A stretch of 64,000 nucleotides of DNA from Pedobacter polaris (lineage in GTDB: Bacteria > Bacteroidota > Bacteroidia > Sphingobacteriales > Sphingobacteriaceae). Below, piece by piece: positions 20,183-27,322 of the stretch. Made by a program: the position numbers and the translations under genes. Location: assembly GCF_005116505.1 (NCBI RefSeq), contig NZ_SWBR01000004.1, forward strand, positions 404,830 to 468,829, read 5' to 3'. Position 1 is the first letter of the stretch. Each line of letters begins with the position of its first letter. Below the pieces are notes generated by a model. That model was not told the DNA's origin. It made no database searches and saw only the letters and a program-made list of their open reading frames with translations.

Positions 20183-21805
20183 ATGAAGACATTTTCAAAA
20201 ACTCAAGATATTTTATTAAAGAACTTATTGTTTAAGTTAACTGTGTTGATCCTTTTGTTAGGTAATGGAATAGTAAAGGCTCAAAGTGCTGCAGATAGTT
20301 CTTTATATATTGATAAAAGTGGCAATACATGGTTAAAAGGCAGGTTTAACCTCATGGCAACACCCCGAACAAAAGTTCATCCAACTAGCCCTTTTGCAAT
20401 GTATGTTACTGGCGATATTACAGCTAGAGATAAAAGTATTCAATTCCGTGAGTCGAGCGGAGATCAAGGTATTGGTTTTACCATGAATGCCATTTATACT
20501 GCGGGATCGAGTACTAGTCAAGATTTAAATCTGGAAGTTACCGGTGAGGGTAGCTTAATTTTTAAGACCATGGATAAACCTCAAATGATTTTAGATAAAA
20601 ATGGGAAACTTAATATTTCGAACGATCTTTATATTGAAAAAGTATTAACGGCAAATGGTGACACGAAAGTTAATGGCGAATTGCAAATTTATAAGTCATT
20701 GAAACTTGCTGGAAAAGTTCATTGGGATGATTATCGTAGTATTAACATTATAAATCAGCCTAATGGTAGCTATATGGAATTTAAAAATACAATGACATCT
20801 GGAACAGGGAATGCTAATGGAGGTTTTAGATTTACAGATTTTTCGGGAACGGATCCAACTTTAAGAATTCGAAATAATTTCGTTGGCATAGGTACAGATG
20901 ATCCCCAATTTCCATTGCATGTAGGTAAATCGCAAAACAGAGATGCTGATCGATATACAAAAAATGATCAAAGTAATTCAATTTCATTAGGTTATGGGCC
21001 TGCAATAATACGGTCGCCTGATGATTTTGGTAGGCTGTTTAGCTCATGTAGTATTTTTTCCAGCGGCGATATCGTAACAAAAAATGCATTCATATCTACC
21101 AGTTCAAGCTTATATTCTGATGTTAGGCTTAAAAAGAATCTTAAATTAAGTTCTTCAGTTCAGGACTTGGAAAAGCTAAAGCAAATAGAAATTGTTAACT
21201 ATAAAATGATCGATACCATTGCCGACGATAAAGCATATAAGAAAGTAATTGCCCAGCAGGTACAAAAAGTTTATCCAATAGCCACAAATGTTAGTTTTGG
21301 TACCTTACCTAATGTGTTTGAAACCGCTTCAGCTATCACCGCACAAAAAGATAGCCTATACACTATCACAATTACTAAAACACAAAATCTAAAAGTAGGT
21401 GATCAAGTAGAATTGAAATGCAATCCCGCTAAAGATGTTAACGTTGAAGTTGTAGTTGTAAACAAGAATAGTATTACTGTTAAATCTGCCATCCCATTAA
21501 ATAAACAACAGGTTGTATTTGTATACGGTACAGTTGCAAAAGATGTGCTTACGGTTGATTATGATGCTATTGCTATGCTCAATGTATCCGCTACGCAAGA
21601 ACTGGCAAGAATTATTGAACAACAGCAAAAGATGATCCTGCAACTTAACAAGCAAAATGCCGAGATGAAGAATGAAAATACAAAATTAAGAGACGAGCAA
21701 GCTGCTACTAAAGTTACATTAGACCAAATACTAGCTCGCTTAACGCCATTAGAAGAAAGCAAAGCCAAAACAACGCTAACCATTGCTAATACTGCACAAA
21801 AATAA
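20183..21805 (+). CDS. secreted fibre-like protein with peptidase S74 chaperone (paralogue 3)
   Basis: This is the most divergent shaft of the four. After the signal peptide and D-S-S-L-Y-I-D-K-S-G-N-T-W-L-K-G the sequence departs from the F-G-N-x repeats of the others. It has an M-Y-V-T-G-D-I-T-A type opening and a separate block I-N-I-I-N-Q-P-N-G-S-Y-M-E-F. The S74 module is conserved: Y-S-D-V-R-L-K-K-N with S312 and K317. The familiar I-E-I-V-N-Y-K-M-I-D-T-I-A-D follows, then a longer coiled coil than in copies 1 and 2. A different shaft on a constant chaperone is what one expects if the shaft or tip defines binding specificity. It lies 19 bases after copy 2 and 6 bases before copy 4. Confidence 0.85.
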   Translation: MKTFSKTQDILLKNLLFKLTVLILLLGNGIVKAQSAADSSLYIDKSGNTWLKGRFNLMATPRTKVHPTSPFAMYVTGDITARDKSIQFRESSGDQGIGFTMNAIYTAGSSTSQDLNLEVTGEGSLIFKTMDKPQMILDKNGKLNISNDLYIEKVLTANGDTKVNGELQIYKSLKLAGKVHWDDYRSINIINQPNGSYMEFKNTMTSGTGNANGGFRFTDFSGTDPTLRIRNNFVGIGTDDPQFPLHVGKSQNRDADRYTKNDQSNSISLGYGPAIIRSPDDFGRLFSSCSIFSSGDIVTKNAFISTSSSLYSDVRLKKNLKLSSSVQDLEKLKQIEIVNYKMIDTIADDKAYKKVIAQQVQKVYPIATNVSFGTLPNVFETASAITAQKDSLYTITITKTQNLKVGDQVELKCNPAKDVNVEVVVVNKNSITVKSAIPLNKQQVVFVYGTVAKDVLTVDYDAIAMLNVSATQELARIIEQQQKMILQLNKQNAEMKNENTKLRDEQAATKVTLDQILARLTPLEESKAKTTLTIANTAQK

Positions 21806-21811
21806 CTCATT

Positions 21812-23386
21812 ATGAAAACGCTAGCCAGCTCATGTATTATCTTATTGCTACTAAGCAGTTACCAACTATTAGCACAACAGCCCGATAGTGCTTTATACAT
21901 AGATCGAAGTGGGAATACGGTATTGGGCGCTAACTTGATTTTAAAAGGAGGCCAAGTTTTGTTAAAAAATGGCAGCAATGCTTGGTTAAAAGCTGGTAAT
22001 GATAATATTATCTTCGGCACTAATCAGCTCACCTTTGGTAATGGTAATAATGTAACATGGCTTAAAGCAAGCAATAACGGCTTTACTTTAGGTAACAACC
22101 AAACAGGTTTTAAGCTTAATTTTAATGACATTGGTATGTATACCACTAACCAAGATTTAAATTTTACGATAACAGGACCTGGCAATATGTACTTTAAAAC
22201 AAATGGTAATTTTGCGATGAATATTAATGCAGACGGGAATGTGGGCATCAATAGAAAGGGCACAAATCCTGTAAATAGGTTAGAGATCGGTGGGGCATTG
22301 CATATGGATGGAAACCCAATTTATTTTCGTCAAGGTACAACAGACCAAAGTGATTATATTAAATGGACTGGTGTGAACCCAGCAGATGAATATGCTTATG
22401 ATAAAATTAGAATTAGTGGGTGGAATGGTGTAGAACTAGGCGTAACGAGTAGCAATTCAACTGCATTGTCTGTGAGCAGAGCTGGTTTTGTAGGCATTGG
22501 CGTTAACGCCCAATTTCCATTGCATGTGACTAATATTAAAGGTGGATCTACTCAGGGCTATACCCAAAATGCCGAAGCATTTGCCTTGGGTTATCGTGTA
22601 CTTACCCACTATCCAACAGCTAGAAATTTTTCAACCTGTAGTATTTTTGCTGAGGGAGATGTCGTATCTAGAAATGCTTTTGTATCAACATCTTCTTCAA
22701 TTTATTCAGATATTAGACTTAAAAAGGATATTATATTAAGCTCTTCAGCAGAAGATCTTGAGAAGATTAAACAAATTGAAATTGTAAACTATAAAATGAT
22801 TGATACCATTGCCGATCATAAAATTTACAAAAAGGTAATTGCTCAACAGGTAGAAAAGGTTTATCCAAGAGCAGTTGGTGTTGGTTTTAGTACACTACCA
22901 AATGTATTTGAATTAGCTACAGCTATTGTTGCTCAAAAGGATAGTTTATTTACCATATCTATTACCAAGACTAAAGATTTAAAAATAGGAGACAAGGTAG
23001 AGCTTAAGTGTGAACCTGCTCAAGATGTGAATGTAGAAGTGATTGCAATAGCGAAATATAACATCACAGTTAAATCAGCTACAGCCTTAAATGAGCAAAA
23101 ATCTGTATTTGTATACGGTACTATAGCCAGTAATGTACTTACGGTTGATTATGATGCAATCAGCATGCTCAATGTATCGGCTACACAAGAATTAGCTAAA
23201 ATGGTAGCTGCATTACAAAAACAAGTTGTTCAGCTTAAAACACAAAATGTTGCAATGGCAATTGAAAATGAAAAGCTTAAAAAAGAACAGGCAAATACAA
23301 ATGGAAATATTTTGGCTCGTTTAGCTCAGCTAGAAGGAAGCAAAAATAAAACTAGTCAACAAGTGATGTTGGCTGTTAAGAAATAA
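21812..23386 (+). CDS. secreted fibre-like protein with peptidase S74 chaperone (paralogue 4)
   Basis: Last gene of the long operon. It has a short signal peptide ending L-L-A-Q, then D-S-A-L-Y-I-D-R-S-G-N-T-V-L-G-A-N-L. An early partial duplication puts W-L-K-A-G-N-D-N next to W-L-K-A-S-N-N-G. The S74 chaperone has S299 and K304 in Y-S-D-I-R-L-K-K-D. The inserted beta module and the M-L-N-V-S-A-T-Q-E-L helix match the other paralogues, and a coiled coil ends the protein. The nearest likely transcription stop is the hairpin at 23694-23731. All four proteins keep the cleavage dyad, so none looks like a decayed copy. Confidence 0.85.
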   Translation: MKTLASSCIILLLLSSYQLLAQQPDSALYIDRSGNTVLGANLILKGGQVLLKNGSNAWLKAGNDNIIFGTNQLTFGNGNNVTWLKASNNGFTLGNNQTGFKLNFNDIGMYTTNQDLNFTITGPGNMYFKTNGNFAMNINADGNVGINRKGTNPVNRLEIGGALHMDGNPIYFRQGTTDQSDYIKWTGVNPADEYAYDKIRISGWNGVELGVTSSNSTALSVSRAGFVGIGVNAQFPLHVTNIKGGSTQGYTQNAEAFALGYRVLTHYPTARNFSTCSIFAEGDVVSRNAFVSTSSSIYSDIRLKKDIILSSSAEDLEKIKQIEIVNYKMIDTIADHKIYKKVIAQQVEKVYPRAVGVGFSTLPNVFELATAIVAQKDSLFTISITKTKDLKIGDKVELKCEPAQDVNVEVIAIAKYNITVKSATALNEQKSVFVYGTIASNVLTVDYDAISMLNVSATQELAKMVAALQKQVVQLKTQNVAMAIENEKLKKEQANTNGNILARLAQLEGSKNKTSQQVMLAVKK

Positions 23387-23462
23387 TTAGAATTGCTATC
23401 AGACGAAAAATAAAACAAAGTCTTAATCCACCTGTTATTTTATTATATATGAATTACAGGTT

Positions 23463-23600
23463 ATGGAAGATAAGATACCATTCACAATTAAAGAAAGCAC
23501 TATTAAAAGTGAAGAGATTATTTTTGATCTCATCATTAAATATAAATTAGCACACGTAATTGTAATTAAAGATGGTCAACATTATCATATCAACTTATAA
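23463..23600 (+). CDS. possible small 45-aa ORF
   Basis: An ATG at 23463 opens 45 codons ending in TAA at 23600. The peptide is charged in its first half (M-E-D-K-I-P-F-T-I-K) and ends V-I-V-I-K-D-G-Q-H-Y-H-I-N-L. I recognise no family. It lies just before a duplicated motif that may mark an old insertion-sequence end, so it may be a chance ORF or a fragment. There is no clear ribosome-binding site, which is common in this phylum and so not decisive. Confidence 0.3.
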   Translation: MEDKIPFTIKESTIKSEEIIFDLIIKYKLAHVIVIKDGQHYHINL

Positions 23601-23612
23601 GGGCGTTAAAAT

Positions 23613-23645
23613 GAGATGTACCAAAAAATAAAACGAGATGTACCA
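23613..23645. repeat. duplicated GAGATGTACCA motif, possible IS21-type end remnant
   Basis: GAGATGTACCA occurs at 23613-23623 and 23635-23645, 22 bases apart and in the same orientation. Multiple same-direction repeats of about this size near an end are a known feature of IS21-family elements. No istA or istB gene is nearby, so at most a remnant is present. The assignment rests on pattern only. Confidence 0.35.
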
Positions 23646-23693
23646 TTTTCTAAAAAGTTAACTATTTGATTATGAGTTTTATGGTTGGTTTTA

Positions 23694-23731
23694 AAAAAAA
23701 AGCTTTTAGATCGTAGATTTAAAGGCTTTTT
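23694..23731. terminator. hairpin terminator between convergent genes
   Basis: An A-rich arm containing AAAAAGCTTTTAGA pairs with TTTAAAGGCTTTTT, with two mismatched or wobble positions, and both flanks are A/T runs. It sits between the fibre operon (plus) and the HEPN-like pseudogene (minus) and could serve both directions. Confidence 0.5.
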
Positions 23732-23790
23732 AATACATATACTATAACAATTATAACTATCGAGGGAATATCATTTTTTTATTCCCAGGA

Positions 23791-24585
23791 TTATTTTGTC
23801 TTTTTGTAGATCGCAATTCTTAGGTAACGCAATCTTGACTCACTAAAGCTGTTTACAAAGTGATCATGAACTACTTTCATATCCTCAGCGAATTTTTGTA
23901 AAGCCGGCAATTTTACTTTCTTCTTCAATACAGATAATACCCATTTAGAATAATAGGCGTTCAATGAAATCATGTATTGATGCAGTATCGGCTCAAAATC
24001 AAAAAAGGTTTCTTTTTCATCTAAGAAATTCATGAGGTCAAGCAGTTCACTTAGGAGCTCACCTTCTCTTTTTGAAATGCTTGCTGGGTCGGCTCTTAAT
24101 TTATCATGTATTTTCACGCCTTTCTTGTTCACAAACGCTGCAAAGCCCGATTTGTCCATGGCTTGATAAAATTTTGGTGCATGATCTATTTTATATTCAT
24201 TCCTGGTGACAAGATTGAAGGCATCATTGTGCACTAAATAGTTTCTTAGTTCCCTAAAAAATATGGAGTATATCTTATCGTGAACCGCTTAGTTAAAATG
24301 ATGGGTATGCTGTAAATGGTCGAGGAAATTCTGCCCTGAGGATAGCGCATTATGCAAATCCTTTACGATCTTTCGCTGCAACTTCCATCTTTTGTCGATA
24401 TCCAGTTGTCCGAGCGGAATAGCATTCAGGTGTCTTATCGAATCACGAACGGTCTTACTGTTATCCAGGAAAATCAGGTAGGATGATCGGCCTTGTAGGA
24501 ATGCTTTCCATAAGCCCATCATGTCTGATTGATACACTTCGTTTCTTACCTTGTTTGCTTCTATTATTTTGGTGTATTTTTCCAT
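23791..24585 (-). pseudogene. HEPN-like protein gene interrupted by an in-frame TAA
   Basis: Two ORFs on the minus strand, 24585-24289 and 24234-23791, lie in exactly the same frame. They are separated only by a TAA at 24289-24291 and 18 sense codons, so a single 264-codon gene with a stop at codon 99 fits best. Counting through the stop, the join contains R114-N-Y-L-V-H119, which matches the R-x4-H signature (often R-N) of HEPN domains. Those domains are common in RNases of toxin-antitoxin and abortive-infection systems. The rest is mainly alpha-helical and charged. The second half could start only from GTG at 24234, which would drop the Arg of the motif. The original codon could have been CAA, AAA, GAA or another one-step neighbour. 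Readthrough or a sequencing error remain possible. Confidence 0.6.
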
Positions 24586-24676
24586 TTGTTAGGAAAGATA
24601 GGGTTACATTAGTAGTAATTTGATATGTATCTGATATGCTCTCTACTAAATTAAAGATAATATATATAGCAGGGCA

Positions 24677-24871
24677 CTAGTGAGTCACCAAATAAACCTC
24701 AATGCCATTTTTCACTTTTGCTGTATCAGCATGTTTTATACTATTCGCCTCATAGGCTAAAATAGCTATAGCAGCATTGTTAAAACCAACTTTTCCAGAA
24801 ATATTAAAACTTTCTTGCCCAAATGATAGCAGAGGATAAAGTAACGCTAGACTTAAGATGATTTTCTTCAT
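24677..24871 (-). pseudogene. 5' stub of a secreted DUF4369/TlpA-type protein
   Basis: The ORF has a good signal peptide (M-K-K-I-I-L-S-L-A-L-L, ending S-F-G-Q) followed by F-N-I-S-G-K-V-G. This is the usual opening of DUF4369 domains that precede TlpA-like thioredoxin domains in Bacteroidota. After V-K-N-G, where a F-x-F-x-G strand is expected, the frame runs into I-E-V-Y-L-V-T-H and stops at 64 aa. The thioredoxin part is missing. I read it as a truncated remnant next to the broken HEPN-like gene. A genuine small secreted peptide is less likely. Confidence 0.5.
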
Positions 24872-25009
24872 AGTGATGTACCAGATAAATTAAATATTGG
24901 ATTGTAATATCTGTAATTAATTTATATTGTGGAAACTAAATATGATGTTGATAAGAAAATTTGCCTCTAAGCATAAATTATTTAACCTTCGTGCTTTAAA
25001 CAAATATAA

Positions 25010-25480
25010 ATGGAAGATTTAAGCGCATTAAGCCAAGTTGCAGAATTTCATAAAACCTTTAAGCATCCTATTTTAGAACAGGCAACCATACCAGCAAAAG
25101 AAAGATGCCAATTAAGAATAGATTTAATTGCAGAGGAGTTAAAAGAGTTACAAGAAGCTGTTAATGATAACAATATGATAGAAGTTGCAGATGCACTCTG
25201 CGATCTACAATATGTTTTAGCTGGGGCTGTACTCGAATTTGGACTAGGTGATAGATTTAAAGCTCTATTTGATGAAGTTCATCGTTCTAATATGAGCAAA
25301 GCTTGTAAAACTATTGAAGAGGCAAATGATACCATAGCGCATTATAAAACAAACGGTAATGTTGATGCCTATCATAAGGAAATTGATGGCTTGTTTTTAG
25401 TTTATAGAAATAACGATCACAAAACCCTAAAGTCAATTAATTATTCTCCAGCAGATTTAAAAGGATTGTTAAAACAATAA
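25010..25480 (+). CDS. MazG-like nucleoside triphosphate pyrophosphohydrolase
   Basis: A compact all-alpha protein of 156 aa. It carries the metal-binding signature of the MazG/PRA-PH superfamily: E42-E43-x-x-E46 in the first helix, and E58-x-x-D61 in the helix containing D-A-L-C-D-L-Q-Y-V. These enzymes hydrolyse NTPs or phosphoribosyl-ATP to the monophosphate and pyrophosphate. At this length it is a single-domain family member, likely a house-cleaning NTP pyrophosphohydrolase; it is not near his genes, so a role in histidine synthesis is not supported. It is probably transcribed with the MaoC-like gene 35 bases downstream. Confidence 0.8.
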   Translation: MEDLSALSQVAEFHKTFKHPILEQATIPAKERCQLRIDLIAEELKELQEAVNDNNMIEVADALCDLQYVLAGAVLEFGLGDRFKALFDEVHRSNMSKACKTIEEANDTIAHYKTNGNVDAYHKEIDGLFLVYRNNDHKTLKSINYSPADLKGLLKQ

Positions 25481-25515
25481 TGCTATTTTAGCATTTATAA
25501 GAAGAAAAATTTAAT

Positions 25516-25974
25516 ATGGTAGTTGTTAATAGTTACGCAGAGTTTGAAGCCTACTTAGGTAAAGAAATTGGATTGTCGCAATGGCATACAATTGATCAAG
25601 ATCAGATTAATAAATTTGCTGATGCTACATTAGATCATCAATGGATACATGTTGATGAAGAAAAAGCTAAAAATGAAGGTCCGTTTAAAGCAACCATAGC
25701 CCATGGTTACCTTACCTTATCGCTAATTCCATATTTATGGAAACAAATAGCTGATATACGTAATATTAAAATGGAAATAAACTATGGTATTGAGAGCTTT
25801 AAGTTTGGTCAGGCTGTGGTAGTTAATAGCGAAGTTCAATTAAAAGCAAAACTTAAATCTATCGCTAACCTAAGGGGAATAACTAAGGTAATCATTGAAG
25901 CGAATTTAGTTATTAAAGATCAGCCAAAGCCTGCTTACACGGGCGATGTAATGTTCTTGTATCATTTTAACTAA
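25516..25974 (+). CDS. MaoC-like (hot-dog fold) dehydratase
   Basis: 152 aa of the MaoC/NodN type. The catalytic hydratase-2 motif is present as D40 and H45 in A-D-A-T-L-D-H-Q-W-I-H-V-D, followed by the A-H-G-Y-L-T-L-S segment. Family members are (R)-specific enoyl-CoA hydratases or related acyl-CoA enzymes in the cytoplasm. The substrate cannot be read here, and no acyl-CoA genes are adjacent. A strong terminator follows immediately (25982-26019) and overlaps the end of the convergent PL6 gene. Confidence 0.85.
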   Translation: MVVVNSYAEFEAYLGKEIGLSQWHTIDQDQINKFADATLDHQWIHVDEEKAKNEGPFKATIAHGYLTLSLIPYLWKQIADIRNIKMEINYGIESFKFGQAVVVNSEVQLKAKLKSIANLRGITKVIIEANLVIKDQPKPAYTGDVMFLYHFN

Positions 25975-25981
25975 AATACAT

Positions 25982-26019
25982 AAAGGCTATTGAACTACTT
26001 CAGTGGCCTTTACTTTTTT
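25982..26019 (+). terminator. intrinsic terminator after the MaoC-like gene
   Basis: AAAGGCTATTGAA (25982-25994) pairs with TTCAGTGGCCTTT (25999-26011) through a CTAC loop; the two unlike positions form G-U pairs. An ACTTTTTT run follows on the plus strand. The hairpin overlaps the last codons of the minus-strand lyase gene, so coding sequence and terminator share bases. Confidence 0.7.
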
Positions 26020-27162
26020 AAAGGTGTTGGCAGATATCTTATTATTATAGGGTGCAATGTTCTGCATAACTGGAGAAGGATATCTAGTGGTATCAAATTT
26101 TCCAGTCCAATCTACATCTTTACTGTCACCTACTAAAATTCCTATTGTTGCATTGGTTATTTTATTGTTTGAAACTACACAATCGCTCGCCGCAATATAG
26201 AATCCTGTTTCGTTTTTCCCTTTCGTCATGCCATACATTAACCTTATTGCAGTTTTAATATTGGATATTTTATTATTGTTAATTGTATGACCTGTTCCAT
26301 TCACTCGAATTCCTCCTGTTCCACCATTGAAAGTATTTTCTTCAATTATGCAGTCGTGTCCACCACGCATTACTAATTCACCATCATTGCTTTCGAAATA
26401 ATTTTTCAGGTATTTATTTTTACTGCTTTTATTGCTAATAATCTCGTTTTCTCCATTGCAATTGTAGAATTTATTTTTGCTAACGGTAGCATTAGCTTCT
26501 TTGTTCCCTAATAGAATAGGATCTTGACCAATTTGTATACATTCACCACCATTTCCATTTCCCCAACTTACTTTATCTTTTTGCATAAATGTATTGTATT
26601 CAATCAGGGTAAATTGCGGGCAGCTTTCTTTAGTAATTTTTACTTGTAAATCTTGACTGTCTATATTACCCATAAATAAACATTTATTAACCTTGTTATA
26701 GTTTCCGTTACCAGAAACAATTACCAATGGTGAATATTGAATTTTAGCTATGTTTTTTGTAAAAATGCAATCTGTTATGCTACAGTAGGTCGAATTATTT
26801 AAATCTATCAATATACCAGTACTACCATTGTTTTTTATTAAAATACATTCATTAAATTTAATTCCGCTTAAGGTAAGATGAGCGCCAGTTAATTTAAAGA
26901 TAGTTCGTGTTGTTTCTCCAGAAAAAATAACTTCTCCTTTCTTTTCTGCGCTAATTTTAATTGGTTTTTCAGTTGTTCCTTGGCTTGGAATTTCTATTGA
27001 CCAATTTTCATAATTACCGTTTGCAATAATAACCTCATCTCCAGCAACTAATTTTGGAATGATCTTTTTAAATGCATCTTCAGAATCAACTCTATATGTT
27101 GCCGCACTAACTGTTTGGTTTAACATAAAGAAAAGGGAAAGATAAAAACCTAATTTTTTCAT
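25987..27162 (-). CDS. polysaccharide lyase family 6 (alginate/chondroitin-type)
   Basis: A secreted right-handed beta-helix of 391 aa. I start it at the ATG at 27162, where M-K-K-L-G-F-Y-L-S-L-F-F opens a signal peptide ending V-S-A-A; the longer frame to 27195 only adds 11 hydrophobic residues ahead of it. Family PL6 (chondroitinase B, alginate lyases) uses a Lys base and an Arg acid 21 residues apart. Here K245 lies in E-I-I-S-N-K and R266 in L-V-M-R-G-G-H, the same spacing as K250 and R271 of chondroitinase B. The enzyme should cleave uronic-acid polymers by beta-elimination in the periplasm or outside the cell. It is divergent to the sensor gene at 27323 and could belong to the same locus. 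Confidence 0.85.
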   Translation of the reverse strand: MKKLGFYLSLFFMLNQTVSAATYRVDSEDAFKKIIPKLVAGDEVIIANGNYENWSIEIPSQGTTEKPIKISAEKKGEVIFSGETTRTIFKLTGAHLTLSGIKFNECILIKNNGSTGILIDLNNSTYCSITDCIFTKNIAKIQYSPLVIVSGNGNYNKVNKCLFMGNIDSQDLQVKITKESCPQFTLIEYNTFMQKDKVSWGNGNGGECIQIGQDPILLGNKEANATVSKNKFYNCNGENEIISNKSSKNKYLKNYFESNDGELVMRGGHDCIIEENTFNGGTGGIRVNGTGHTINNNKISNIKTAIRLMYGMTKGKNETGFYIAASDCVVSNNKITNATIGILVGDSKDVDWTGKFDTTRYPSPVMQNIAPYNNKISANTFKKVKATEVVQ

Positions 27163-27322
27163 AAAATTGAAATAGGGAAAGAGTAAGAATATCAATGGAA
27201 TATTAATTATTTGTTAATATATTTAATCTTTATAAGGACCAGATAAAATTATTTTTTGTACACTGCAATATGATAAAGATTTTAATTATAGTTGCTAATT
27301 TTAATCAGCTAATTAGTTAATT

